Shown here in pieces: positions 45,460 through 54,300 of a stretch of DNA of 60,098 bases. The notes beneath the pieces are model-generated. The model did not search any database. It worked only from the letters and a program-made list of their open reading frames with translations, and had not been told where the DNA came from. The position numbers and the translations under genes were made by a program. The stretch comes from an uncultured Granulosicoccus sp. (lineage in GTDB: Bacteria > Pseudomonadota > Gammaproteobacteria > Granulosicoccales > Granulosicoccaceae): NCBI GenBank assembly GCA_937924505.1, contig CALDSR010000029.1:1-60098 (forward strand), read 5' to 3'. Every line of letters starts with the position of its first letter. Position 1 is the first letter of the stretch.

Positions 45460-45696
45460 CAAATCCTGTTTCCGATACTGGTACTATTGCAAGTCAAGTC
45501 GCTTGAAAAACGTGGTGAATCGTTGGCGTCAATATACTAGAAGTAACATGCTTATCTTCGTTTTATTGACAGTGGCTCCGCTACCATGCGTTGACGTCTG
45601 ATTTGTCGTTGGTGCAAGAAGTACGATTTCCTGTCCGAGTCTCTTTATAGCTCATTAAGCTACTCGATTTTGATCGCTGATGCTTGCAGCGCCCTG

Positions 45697-46233
45697 ATGA
45701 GAACAGATAAGTTGAAATTGCCAGAGCCCTTTCCGTCTTTGCAGCCTTCAGACGCGTTTGTTGAACAGTATGGTGCGATCTACGAGCATTCGCCCTGGGT
45801 AGCGTTGCGTACCTGGAAACGCGGACTGACACCCTCTGAAGATACGGTTGAAGGCTTGGCTACTGCGATGGCCAAAACACTCGCCAGTGCTAGTAGAGAT
45901 GAGCAACTGGCTTTGATTTTGATGCATCCGGATCTTGCAGGCCGTGCAGCCAAGCAAGGTGAGCTGACGCAGGATTCGAGTGACGAACAGTCCAGTGCCG
46001 GGCTTGATCAATGTACATCAGAAGAGCTTGAGCGTTTTCATATGCTGAATGGCCAGTACAAGAACAAGTTTCAATTTCCCTTTATCATGGCCGTTCGAGG
46101 TGCCAATCGCTTTCTTATACTGGAGGCATTCGAGTCTCGCATCGAGAATGATACGGAGACCGAATTTGCACGCGCACTCGATGAGATCAACAAAATAGCA
46201 CTGCTACGTCTGCACGCCATGTGTGATGTTTGA
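45697..46233 (+). CDS. uraD: OHCU decarboxylase
   Basis: I take ATG 45697, giving 178 aa; a TTG at 45670 is upstream but lacks support. The family signatures are present: FVEQYGAIYEHSPWVALRTW at the N-terminus, LMHPDLAGRAA with the catalytic His, the conserved EL and GLD region around SAGLDQCTSEE, and FPFIMAVRGANRFLILEAFE. The enzyme decarboxylates 2-oxo-4-hydroxy-4-carboxy-5-ureidoimidazoline to (S)-allantoin. It is divergent from puuD with about 237 bases between the starts, a shared control region. Confidence 0.92.
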   Translation: MRTDKLKLPEPFPSLQPSDAFVEQYGAIYEHSPWVALRTWKRGLTPSEDTVEGLATAMAKTLASASRDEQLALILMHPDLAGRAAKQGELTQDSSDEQSSAGLDQCTSEELERFHMLNGQYKNKFQFPFIMAVRGANRFLILEAFESRIENDTETEFARALDEINKIALLRLHAMCDV

Positions 46234-46318
46234 TTTGAACCTAACTGGCCACACTTCAGTGTGGTTGTGACTATTCAGGTATTGTTTTGTAATCTGTCGA
46301 ACAGGGAGGTTCAACGGA

Positions 46319-46432
46319 ATGAACCCGAATTGCCCCCGCTGCGCCGGCGCCGGTGTGATCAAATATCGTCGTTTTCGTCGCGCTGAGGACGCCCGGAGTA
46401 TCCAGCGATATCGTTGCACAGCGTGTGAATAG
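46319..46432 (+). CDS. 37-residue zinc-ribbon protein (InsA/transposase-like Cys4 ribbon)
   Basis: A strong ribosome site, AGGGAGGT, lies 9 bases upstream of ATG 46319. The product reads MNPNCPRCAGAGVIKYRRFR and then RAEDARSIQRYRCTACE, with CxxC pairs at residues 5/8 and 33/36. This is the N-terminal zinc ribbon found in IS1 InsA and related transposases (CPxC-x20-QRYxCxxC). No transposase catalytic domain follows within the gap, so it is either a stand-alone ribbon protein or a scrap of an insertion sequence that kept a ribosome site. It is too short for most automated calls. It lies between uraD and the Fe-alcohol dehydrogenase end. Confidence 0.5.
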   Translation: MNPNCPRCAGAGVIKYRRFRRAEDARSIQRYRCTACE

Positions 46433-46471
46433 CTTGTGAACAAACAGATCAACAACAGCCAAGTGAACCAG

Positions 46472-47620
46472 TTAGCTGAGAATTGACTCGAACAAGGCTC
46501 TGGTATTTTCAGCGGTCATTGCAACGGGGTTACCGCCGGTGCTTGGATCTCGTAATGCGGCATCTGTCAGTGCATCCAGATCGGGATTCTTGACCCCCAG
46601 CTCTGACAAGCTTTTCGGAATGCCGAAGTGCGCATTGAACTCGTCGATGAATGTGCAAAAACCGTCAAAACCACCATCGATATCCAGATACGCTGCAACC
46701 TTGTCAAAACGATCTCGAATAAGTGGTGCATTGAATTTGAGTACCGCCGGCATGCAGACAGCATTGGTCGTGCCGTGGTGTGTGTGGTGCACGGCACCAA
46801 TCGGATGACTCAGTGCATGTATGGCGCCGAGACCTTTCTGAAATGCTGTTGCGCCCATCGCAGCGGCACTCATCATATGGGATCGAGCTTCAAGATCACT
46901 TCCGTCAGCATAGGCGCGTGGCAGATTTTCCTTCACGAGTCGCATGCCTTCGAGTGCAATCCCTTGACTCATTGGATGATAATGAGGCGAAGAAAAAGCT
47001 TCGACGCAGTGGGCAAGGGCATCAAGACCGGTGCCGGCGGTGATGAAATCCGGCATGCCAACGGTCAGTTCGGCATCAGCGATCACCGACACGGGCAACA
47101 TCTTCGGATGAAAGATAATTTTCTTTTCATGCAGATCTGAGCTTGTAATAACGCTTGCACGACCCACCTCGGATCCAGTGCCAGCAGTGGTGGGTACTGC
47201 GATAACCGGAGCAATGGCATCGGCGTTGGCCCGTGTCCACCAGTCCCCGATATCTTCAAAGTCCCAAATCGGGCGAGTTTGTCCGGCCATGAAGGCAATT
47301 ACTTTACCGAGATCCAGTGCCGAGCCTCCACCAAACGCGATAACCCCATCAAAGCCACCCTGTTGATATATTGCAACGCCAGCCTCGGCGTTTTTGTCGG
47401 TGGGGTTTGCATCAACATCGGCAAACAATGCAGCACCAAGACTGGCTTCTTTCATGAGTGAAAGCGTACGCTGGGTGATTTCCATGTCAGCCAATCCCCG
47501 GTCGGTCACGAGTAGTGGCTTGGTGATACCCGCCGCTTTGCATACTTCAGCTATCTCACTAATGCGGCCTGCACCAAAGCGGATGGGGTTCGGATAATTC
47601 CAGTTAGCGTTCAGGTTCAT
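46472..47620 (-). CDS. Iron-containing alcohol dehydrogenase
   Basis: The start at ATG 47620 overlaps the aldehyde dehydrogenase stop (ATGA), giving 382 aa. The family III motifs are clear: nucleotide-binding AFGGGSALDLGKVIAF, GTGSEVGRASVI, metal ligands in TAGTGLDALAHCVEAF, and HALSHPIGAVHHTHHGTTNA. It oxidises an alcohol to an aldehyde with NAD. It is the last gene of the seven-gene operon and likely feeds its product to the adjacent aldehyde dehydrogenase. The alcohol substrate is inferred from context to be a gamma-glutamylated amino alcohol. Confidence 0.9.
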   Translation of the reverse strand: MNLNANWNYPNPIRFGAGRISEIAEVCKAAGITKPLLVTDRGLADMEITQRTLSLMKEASLGAALFADVDANPTDKNAEAGVAIYQQGGFDGVIAFGGGSALDLGKVIAFMAGQTRPIWDFEDIGDWWTRANADAIAPVIAVPTTAGTGSEVGRASVITSSDLHEKKIIFHPKMLPVSVIADAELTVGMPDFITAGTGLDALAHCVEAFSSPHYHPMSQGIALEGMRLVKENLPRAYADGSDLEARSHMMSAAAMGATAFQKGLGAIHALSHPIGAVHHTHHGTTNAVCMPAVLKFNAPLIRDRFDKVAAYLDIDGGFDGFCTFIDEFNAHFGIPKSLSELGVKNPDLDALTDAALRDPSTGGNPVAMTAENTRALFESILS

Positions 47621-49008
47621 GAGATGATCTTTTTCAAATGGTAGGATTTTGGTCGGGTCAACGCTTGAAAGCCTAGCACCGAGAGTCCCGTACCACGTCC
47701 AGTGTCCTTGCAACCGGTCCAGCAAAGCGCGGGGTCGAGATAGTCGCAGCGGTTCATGAATATCGTGCCGGTTTCAAGGCGGCGACCTATGTCCAGCGCC
47801 TTTTGCGTGTCCTGGGTCCAGAGTGAGCAGGTCAGGCCGAACTGGCTGTCATTCATCAGCTCAATCGCCTGGTCATCATCTTTCACCGACATGATGCCAA
47901 CCACGGGGCCAAAGGTTTCGTCTCGCATGATTCGCATATCGTGATCAACGTTGGTCAGGATTTGTGGTGTCAAATAAGCGCCTCCATCATCGTTGGCCAT
48001 GGTCTCGATGTGTTTCACGGCACCCGCCTCAACGGCTTCATTGATTTGCACGCGCACCTCTTTGGCAAACCGAACATTGGCCATCGGACCCATTGTGGTG
48101 TTTTCGAGAAACGGGTTTCCGAGCTGGTAGCTGTTTACCAGTGTTACGGCCTTGTCAACAAAAGCGTCATACAGGCTTTCCTGTACGTAAATACGCTCAA
48201 TGCCGCAACAGCATTGGCCGGAATTGAACATGGCGCCATCAATCAGGGTATCAACGGCGGCATCAAGATCAGCATCGGCTCGCACGTAACCTGGATCCTT
48301 GCCACCGAGCTCGGTGGCAACTGCAGTAAAGGTTCCGGCCGCGGCTTGTTCCATTGCTTGACCACCACTGACAGAACCGGTGAAATTAACGAAACCGAAA
48401 TTGCCTGCGGCAATCAGCCTGGATGTCACATCGTGATCGAGAACCACGTTACTGAAGACATCGGGTGGAAGGCCAGCGGCTGCAAACGCATCAGCGAGAT
48501 GCTCACCGACCAAAATACTCTGCGATGCGTGTTTCAGCACGACTGTGTTACCTGCGATAAGCGCTGGAGCAATCGTGTTGATGGCAGTCATATATGGATA
48601 GTTCCACGGCGCAACCACGAGTACGACGCCACGGGGCTCATGTTCAATCTTGCGTAGAAAGTTGTCGGACTCTTCCACGATGATCGGTGCAAGCGCTTGT
48701 TCAGCGATGGACGCCATATAGGACGCTCGTTCTTCAAAGCCGCCAAATTCACCCCCGTAACGTATGGGTCTTCCAATCTGATGTGCGAGTTCCTCGACCA
48801 TACGCTCGGTGGTTTCACCGATTGATGCAATGGCTTTGTTTACATAGGCGATTCGCTCATCGAGCGATTTGCTAGCCCAGTTAATTTGGGCGGCTTTCGC
48901 ACGGTTTATCTTTTCCTGGGCTACTTCGCTTGCAAGGCAGGGGCGTGTCGCATAGACAGAGCCATCTACCGGCGATATGCACGTAATGGTTTTGTTCACT
49001 GTATTCAA
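47617..49008 (-). CDS. NAD(P)-dependent aldehyde dehydrogenase
   Basis: The 463-aa protein has VVLVVAPWNYPYMTAINTIA, FTGSVSGGQAMEQAA, the general base in ATELGGKDPGYV and the nucleophile Cys in FNSGQCCCGIERIYV, then ETFGPVVGI. ATG 49008 overlaps the glutamine-synthetase-like stop by 4 bases, and its own stop is overlapped by the alcohol dehydrogenase start. It converts an aldehyde to the carboxylic acid. The coupling to a GS-like ligase and Fe-alcohol dehydrogenase suggests a gamma-glutamyl aldehyde, as in PuuC of putrescine breakdown. Confidence 0.92.
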   Translation of the reverse strand: MNTVNKTITCISPVDGSVYATRPCLASEVAQEKINRAKAAQINWASKSLDERIAYVNKAIASIGETTERMVEELAHQIGRPIRYGGEFGGFEERASYMASIAEQALAPIIVEESDNFLRKIEHEPRGVVLVVAPWNYPYMTAINTIAPALIAGNTVVLKHASQSILVGEHLADAFAAAGLPPDVFSNVVLDHDVTSRLIAAGNFGFVNFTGSVSGGQAMEQAAAGTFTAVATELGGKDPGYVRADADLDAAVDTLIDGAMFNSGQCCCGIERIYVQESLYDAFVDKAVTLVNSYQLGNPFLENTTMGPMANVRFAKEVRVQINEAVEAGAVKHIETMANDDGGAYLTPQILTNVDHDMRIMRDETFGPVVGIMSVKDDDQAIELMNDSQFGLTCSLWTQDTQKALDIGRRLETGTIFMNRCDYLDPALCWTGCKDTGRGTGLSVLGFQALTRPKSYHLKKIIS

Positions 49009-50369
49009 GCCTTTTCAAATCCGCGTGCGATTTCCCAATCAGTCACAATGCGGTCGAATTCCTCTTGTTCCCATTCGGCGGCGCGGGTGTAGTGATCAAT
49101 GACAGCATCCCCCATCGCTGTTCTGAGCATCGAAGACTCTCTGAGCGCATCTGTTGCTGCGCGTAAAGTATTGGGTATATCAGGCACTTCATCGTTGCTG
49201 TATAGATCACCGCTTGCCGCCGGGTCAAGCGCGAGTTTGTCTTCCATTCCTTGAATACCGGCAGCCAGAAGGGCAGCTTGCGCCAGGTAAGGGTTGATAT
49301 CTGCACCGGGAATACGACATTCAACGCGAACCGACCGAGTATCTGCGCCGCACAACCGAAATCCTGCAGTGCGGTTATCCACGGACCAGGCAATTTTCGT
49401 TGGTGCGAATGTTCCTTTGGCAAACCGCTTGTAGGAGTTGATGTAAGGCGCGAAGAAGACAGTGCAGTCAGCCGCGTAGCTGATAATGCCTGCCATGAAA
49501 TGTTTCATGACATCTGACATGGCGTGTTCGCCGTTAGGATCGTGGAAGGCATTTTCGCCGTTCGACCACAACGACATGTGTACATGGCTTGCGCTGCCGA
49601 CTCGATCCTGGTGCCACTTCGACAAGAAGCTAGCTGAATGTCCCTGTTGCCAGGCAATTTCTTTGGTTGCATGTTTGGCGATCGTATGGTGATCAGCGCA
49701 ATCAAGTGCATTGGCGTATTTTATGTTGAGTTCTTCCTGGCCGATTTCAGCTTCCCCTTTGGAATTTTCAACCGGAATGCCAGCAGCGTACAGATGATTG
49801 CGTATCGGACGCATCACGTGCTCTTCTTTGGTGGTCTGCAGGATGTGGTAGTCCTCATTGTACGGACCAAGTGTTTCGAGATTTCGGTAAACGTCACTGC
49901 GCATTTCATCAAGCGATTTCTTGAACAGGAAAAATTCAAGCTCTGTTGCCATCATGGCTGTCAGACCATAGGATTCCAGCCGTTGAATCTGCGCTTTGAG
50001 TACCTGGCGGGGGGAGTGTGGCACGGGTTCATGATTGTGATGATCAAGAACGTCGCATAACACCATCGCCGTACCTTCAAGCCAGGGAATAAGCCTGAGC
50101 GTGCTCATATCCGGCTTCATGATGTAATCCCCGTAACCACTTCGCCAACTGGTTGATGCGTATCCGTCGGGTGTTGCCATTTCGAGATCTGTCGCCAAAA
50201 GGTAGTTGCAACAGTGTGTTTCCTTGTACCCACTTTCCAGGAAATTGGACACATGAAACCGTTTGCCCATCAAGCGACCTTGCATATCTATCAGACAAAC
50301 CAGAACGGTGTCGATGGACCCTTGCGTAGCCATTTCCTTGAGTGCATTGAAGCTGAGTGGGCTAGACAT
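49005..50369 (-). CDS. Glutamine-synthetase-like ligase (GlnA4/PuuA class)
   Basis: The 454-aa product has type-III-like glutamine synthetase motifs: ATELEFFLFKKS, ENSKGEAEIGQEELNIKYAN, ASHVHMSLW, APYINSYKRFAKGTF and VECRIPGADINPYLA. It has the length of bacterial GlnA paralogues that do not make glutamine for the cell but attach glutamate to amines (PuuA, IpuC, GlnA4). The gene is first after the DctP gene, 82 bases downstream, and overlaps the aldehyde dehydrogenase start. The 17-bp palindrome 3 bases upstream of its ATG (50373-50389) spans the likely ribosome site. It would form a gamma-glutamyl amide from ATP, glutamate and an amine. Confidence 0.9.
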   Translation of the reverse strand: MSSPLSFNALKEMATQGSIDTVLVCLIDMQGRLMGKRFHVSNFLESGYKETHCCNYLLATDLEMATPDGYASTSWRSGYGDYIMKPDMSTLRLIPWLEGTAMVLCDVLDHHNHEPVPHSPRQVLKAQIQRLESYGLTAMMATELEFFLFKKSLDEMRSDVYRNLETLGPYNEDYHILQTTKEEHVMRPIRNHLYAAGIPVENSKGEAEIGQEELNIKYANALDCADHHTIAKHATKEIAWQQGHSASFLSKWHQDRVGSASHVHMSLWSNGENAFHDPNGEHAMSDVMKHFMAGIISYAADCTVFFAPYINSYKRFAKGTFAPTKIAWSVDNRTAGFRLCGADTRSVRVECRIPGADINPYLAQAALLAAGIQGMEDKLALDPAASGDLYSNDEVPDIPNTLRAATDALRESSMLRTAMGDAVIDHYTRAAEWEQEEFDRIVTDWEIARGFEKA

Positions 50370-50372
50370 ATT

Positions 50373-50389
50373 GTTAAAGACTCTTTAAC
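50373..50389. promoter_or_regulatory. 17-bp perfect palindrome over the GS-like gene leader
   Basis: GTTAAAGA-C-TCTTTAAC is a perfect inverted repeat with a one-base centre, ending 3 bases before the ATG at 50369. It covers the purine-rich AAAGAG that would serve as ribosome site. It could be an operator or an RNA hairpin limiting translation. Confidence 0.6.
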
Positions 50390-50403
50390 GCTTGTTCAGG
50401 TAT

Positions 50404-50425
50404 GAGGGGCGCCAAAGCGCCCCTC
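50404..50425 (-). terminator. Hairpin between dctP and the GS-like gene
   Basis: GAGGGGCGC (50404-50412) and GCGCCCCTC (50417-50425) make a perfect 9-bp GC-rich stem with a 4-base loop. On the transcribed minus strand no U-run follows, so partial attenuation or mRNA stabilisation of the upstream binding-protein message is more likely than full termination. Confidence 0.75.
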
Positions 50426-50451
50426 TGTTTTACGATAAGGCCGGTATTGAA

Positions 50452-51489
50452 CTATCCGTAACGGTAAGGCCGACCCGCTTTCTGCATATCATCGTTGTAT
50501 TTTCGGAATATGCCGACAATCTTTGCCTTGGTTTCGGATTCCGAGGCGATCTCGTCCCAGAATTTGACCGCGGCATTTTCAACCTCGGCCCACTCTTCAT
50601 CAGGAATGGAAGTCAGTTGCATCTTGGTGCCATTGACACGAAGATCAGCTTCGCCGCCCCAGTACCACCATTGGCGATAGTAATGACTTTGCTCCATGCA
50701 AACACCGAGAAGGGCCTGTAGATCTTCGGGTAGCTCATTCCAGCGATCCATATTTGCAAAGAAATGACCGATCCACGCGCCAGAGATATTATTCGTCAGG
50801 AAATAGTTGGTGACATCCGCCCAACCAACCGTATAGTCTTCAGTGATACCTGACCAGGCGATGCCGTCAAGCTCGCCGGTTTGCACGGCAACTTCAATAT
50901 CTTCCCATGGCAGGGTCACGGGCACGACGCCAAACTGCGAGAGAAATCGGCCGGCGGTCGGGAAGGTGAATACTTTCTTGCCTTTAAGATCAGCCAAGGA
51001 ATTGATGGGTTCCTTGGTGGCAAAATGGCATGGATCCCACGCGCCTGCCGAGATGTGTTTGACACCGACTTTCTCATATTCGCTGTCCCAGATTTCCTTC
51101 AAGCCGTATTGGTTGAACAGAACAGGCACATCCAGTGAATAACGAGAACCGAAAGGAAAATAGCCTCCGAAAACCGTCACTTCGGTGGGTGATGCCATTG
51201 AATCATCGTCAGACTGCACGGCATCAATGGTGCCACGTTGCATGGCCTGGAACAGCTCGCCGGTTGGTACCAGTTGGTCGCCATAGAACAGTTCGATTTG
51301 CATTCTGTCGCCAGCGATCTTGTTGAAGGTGTCGATAGCCGGTTTAACCACGTGCTCAGCCAGGGCTGCCCCTGCGTAGGTTTGCATGCGCCATTTTATT
51401 GTTGACTGTGCAATCGCCGGTGCGCCCAAAATTGCTGCGGGAGCCGCTACCGCGGCACCTTGAATAAATTTTCTTCGTGATGTACTCAT
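50452..51489 (-). CDS. dctP: TRAP transporter substrate-binding protein (DctP type)
   Basis: The 345-aa precursor has a twin-arginine signal (SRRKFIQGAAVAAPAAILGA, cleavage near AIAQ). The mature part shows TRAP-SBP marks: IKWRMQTYAGAALAEHVVKP, LFYGDQLVPTGELFQAMQRG and the carboxylate-binding region around LKGKKVFTFPTAGRFLSQFG. Long Trp/Tyr-rich stretches (YYRQWWYWGGEADL) suggest binding of a larger or aromatic-stacked ligand. It delivers a solute, often an organic anion, to the DctQM partners upstream in the same operon. Ligand identity is unknown. Confidence 0.9.
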   Translation of the reverse strand: MSTSRRKFIQGAAVAAPAAILGAPAIAQSTIKWRMQTYAGAALAEHVVKPAIDTFNKIAGDRMQIELFYGDQLVPTGELFQAMQRGTIDAVQSDDDSMASPTEVTVFGGYFPFGSRYSLDVPVLFNQYGLKEIWDSEYEKVGVKHISAGAWDPCHFATKEPINSLADLKGKKVFTFPTAGRFLSQFGVVPVTLPWEDIEVAVQTGELDGIAWSGITEDYTVGWADVTNYFLTNNISGAWIGHFFANMDRWNELPEDLQALLGVCMEQSHYYRQWWYWGGEADLRVNGTKMQLTSIPDEEWAEVENAAVKFWDEIASESETKAKIVGIFRKYNDDMQKAGRPYRYG

Positions 51490-51572
51490 CGTTTAAAACT
51501 CCAGTTGCTGGGTTGAACTCTTTGTCGTTGCGCTTCTCTTGTCGCCTGTTTTATATCGGCTTTTAGTTGTCA

Positions 51573-52898
51573 CTAATTGCCGTAAACGGTTTGCGGCAGC
51601 CACAATGCAGTTTGCGGAAAGACCATGATGATCAATAACGCGAGTACCATGACGGCTACAAACGGAATAATTGAACGATAGATATCTTTTAAACTTATCT
51701 CTGGTGGTGACATAGCGCGCATCAGGAACAAGTTATATCCAAATGGTGGTGTCATATAGGCGATTTGTGTGGTGATGGTATACAGAACGCCATACCAGAT
51801 CAGGTTGAACTCGAGCGCGCCGACAAGCGGAATGTATAGCGGCGCGACAATAACCAGCATGGCTGTATCATCCAGAAATGTACCCATGAGAATAAAGCTG
51901 AGTTGCATCAGTATCAGGATCATCCAAGGTGACAAGCCGAGCTTTTCTGTGAACAGGCTCTCGATGGCCTTGACCGCACCCAATCCATCGAACACAGCGC
52001 CAAAGGCGAGTGCCGCGAGGATGATCCACATGAACATGCAGGTAATGCCCAACGTATTTTTCAATGAGGTTTCAAATACGTTCCAGTTCATGCGTCCTTT
52101 GAGGCAGGCTGCAGTAAATGCAGTCATAGCACCAATGGCAGAGCTCTCGACCAGTGACGTCCAGCCTTTTACAAATGGAATCATCATGGCAAAAAATATG
52201 GCAAAGGGAAGCAAGCCCGAGAGCAGAAGGCGGTACTTTTCAGCCTTTGGAATATTGCGCTCTTCTTCACTTAACGCGGGGCCCAGGCTCGGATTGTACT
52301 TACAGCGAATAGCGATATATATGATGAACATTGCTGCCATCATCAGCCCGGGGATGACGCCAGCGAGCCAAAGTTGCCCGACAGGTTGACGCGCGATCAT
52401 TGCATAAAGAACGAGTACAACAGACGGCGGTACCAGAATGCCAAGTGATGAACCCGCCTGTACTACACCGGTCACCATTTGTTTATCGTAACCTCGCCTG
52501 AGCAATTCGGGCAGGGCGATGGTGGCGCCGATGGCCATGCCGGCAACTGACAAGCCATTCATTGCGGAAATCAACACCATTAAACCGATGGTGCCGATAG
52601 CCAGGCCACCTCGCAAGCCCCCCATCCATACGTGAAACATTCGATACAGATCGTCTGCGATCCGGCTTTCAGACAAGATGTAACCCATGAATACGAACAT
52701 GGGAACCGTCAGCAAGGGGTACCATCGCATGAGTTTTATGCTCTGCGAAAACGCGATATCAAAGCCGCCGCGGTCTCCCCACAGCGCCAGAGCGGCGATG
52801 ACGGCAACAAACCCAACTGCACCAAATACTCGTTGCCCACTGAAAAGCAGCAACATCATGGACGTGAACATCAGGAGGGCGATCAGTTCGTAGGACAC
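51573..52898 (-). CDS. dctM: TRAP transporter large permease (DctM type)
   Basis: The start is GTG 52898 with GGAG at 8 bases, giving 441 aa with about twelve membrane segments. DctM family marks include VFMGYILSESRIADDLYRMF, GSSLGILVPPSVVLVLYAMI and FLDDTAMLVIVAPLYIPLV. It is the ion-coupled pore of the tripartite importer. The gene starts 2 bases after the DctQ stop and precedes DctP by 83 bases. Confidence 0.93.
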   Translation of the reverse strand: MSYELIALLMFTSMMLLLFSGQRVFGAVGFVAVIAALALWGDRGGFDIAFSQSIKLMRWYPLLTVPMFVFMGYILSESRIADDLYRMFHVWMGGLRGGLAIGTIGLMVLISAMNGLSVAGMAIGATIALPELLRRGYDKQMVTGVVQAGSSLGILVPPSVVLVLYAMIARQPVGQLWLAGVIPGLMMAAMFIIYIAIRCKYNPSLGPALSEEERNIPKAEKYRLLLSGLLPFAIFFAMMIPFVKGWTSLVESSAIGAMTAFTAACLKGRMNWNVFETSLKNTLGITCMFMWIILAALAFGAVFDGLGAVKAIESLFTEKLGLSPWMILILMQLSFILMGTFLDDTAMLVIVAPLYIPLVGALEFNLIWYGVLYTITTQIAYMTPPFGYNLFLMRAMSPPEISLKDIYRSIIPFVAVMVLALLIIMVFPQTALWLPQTVYGN

Positions 52899-52900
52899 GA

Positions 52901-53467
52901 TCAGATCTCCTCACCACGAAGGCGTAATATGTCCTTGAACAATTCTGAAATCGCCTGTAACAGCATCAGCAGGATACCGGCGCACATTAGCGATTTGATC
53001 GGCCATAGATAGGGGCGCCAGATGGTTCGGCTACGCTCAAGCGTACCGACTTCTTGCTGACCGGTCAGAAGGCCAAAGAAAAACGTCAGGGAGTCTGAAC
53101 CAAAATGCCCGAGAGAGTATGCGGTCGAACTCAAGCCGCCCCAGAGTAATACAAGCAAATAAGCGATCAGACAAAAAACGGTTATCGAATCAACCATTGC
53201 TTTTCGTTTGATAGTCCAGTTGTCATAGAAAAGATCCATGCGCACATGCGACCCCATCTGTATGGCATAGGAGCCGCCGATAAAGAAATAGAAAATCATT
53301 GCGAACTGCGCCGCTTCGAGGGTCCATAAGGATGGCTTGTCGAGATATTTACTGACGGTCGACCACAGCAAAACCAGCATGATCGCGAAAATGCCATACA
53401 TGGCAAGCCGACCAAGGCGATAGTTGATGGCGTCAACAATACTGATGAAATATCGTAGCCATTTCAT
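52901..53467 (-). CDS. dctQ: TRAP transporter small permease (DctQ type)
   Basis: The 188-aa protein has four membrane helices typical of DctQ, with YGIFAIMLVLLWSTVSKYL near the start and the conserved internal FAMIFYFFIGGSYAIQMGSH plus VRMDLFYDNW. ATG 53467 overlaps the stop of the amidohydrolase-like gene (ATGA), so translation is coupled. It partners DctM. Confidence 0.9.
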   Translation of the reverse strand: MKWLRYFISIVDAINYRLGRLAMYGIFAIMLVLLWSTVSKYLDKPSLWTLEAAQFAMIFYFFIGGSYAIQMGSHVRMDLFYDNWTIKRKAMVDSITVFCLIAYLLVLLWGGLSSTAYSLGHFGSDSLTFFFGLLTGQQEVGTLERSRTIWRPYLWPIKSLMCAGILLMLLQAISELFKDILRLRGEEI

Positions 53468-54285
53468 CGTGATAAATGTTCCTTCACCGTAGATCCGGAT
53501 GGCACATCACCCGCGTTGCGGATTTCGTCGATTGCTTTGTCAATCCAGCTGGCGAGAGATTGCGCAACAATTTCGCAATCGTCCGGGGTTGTCAGTAAAT
53601 CGTTTCGAACTTCAATCATGACATTTAAATAGTTGGCTGGTATGGCATGCTTTTGTAAGGTATGGGTAACATCATCATCTGGCCCATAGGGCTCATTACG
53701 TCGGATGACATACTTTTTTGTCGCGTCTTTGACCGCGACATCCAGCACCGCATCAGCCAAGCGTGTGTCGAGATCATGCAAGATTCCTATTTCGACCTCT
53801 CGCTGACTGCCATGGTATTCAGGCGTGAAACTATGCATGGTGACCAGAACTGGTGGCCCGCGCTTAGCGGCGAGGGTGGCGCTTAAGGCATCTCGAAACG
53901 GTATGTAGTAGCGTTGCACTCGCAAGGCTCGCTCTTCTTCGGAAAGATCACTATTACCCGGAACCGGATGAATTTCACTTATCGAGGGCATGGCTGACGG
54001 TGAGCTGGGCGCACGGTTGCAGTCGTACACCAATCTGGATACAGCGCTGTGTACCAGCGTGGCATCAAGTAATCGAGAAATATGTTGTGCGGTGAGCAAC
54101 GCACCCGGGTCCCAGGCAATATGGCTGTAGCGCGCGTCGCTAGACAGACCCAGATCGTCGAATTGCTCCGGAATGGCGGCACTGGCATGTTCACAGACGA
54201 GCACGACATCATGCTGCCCATCGGGGTTGGTAACTTCGACATAGTCGCCGAAATCCGGGCCAGCTCTTTCATGCTGCAGAGTCAA
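53464..54285 (-). CDS. N-formylglutamate amidohydrolase family protein
   Basis: The start is TTG 54285, supported by GGAG six bases upstream, giving 273 aa. Family features are VVLVCEHASAAIPEQFDDLG (zinc-binding EHA), HIAWDPGALLTAQHISRLLD, LVTMHSFTPEYHG and EVEIGILHD, all as in the HutG/N-formylglutamate deformylase fold. It hydrolyses an N-acyl amide of glutamate or similar. As the first gene of the TRAP/GS/ALDH/ADH operon, it may cleave a gamma-glutamyl or N-acyl product at the end of the pathway. The histidine pathway itself is not represented in the window. Confidence 0.85.
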   Translation of the reverse strand: MTLQHERAGPDFGDYVEVTNPDGQHDVVLVCEHASAAIPEQFDDLGLSSDARYSHIAWDPGALLTAQHISRLLDATLVHSAVSRLVYDCNRAPSSPSAMPSISEIHPVPGNSDLSEEERALRVQRYYIPFRDALSATLAAKRGPPVLVTMHSFTPEYHGSQREVEIGILHDLDTRLADAVLDVAVKDATKKYVIRRNEPYGPDDDVTHTLQKHAIPANYLNVMIEVRNDLLTTPDDCEIVAQSLASWIDKAIDEIRNAGDVPSGSTVKEHLSR

Positions 54286-54300
54286 TATAGTCTCCAGTTT

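Noticed and set aside
53464..54285. Assignment as hutG of histidine breakdown
   Set aside because: No hutH, hutU, hutI or regulator nearby; the gene is coupled to TRAP and GS-like genes, so only the family name is given.
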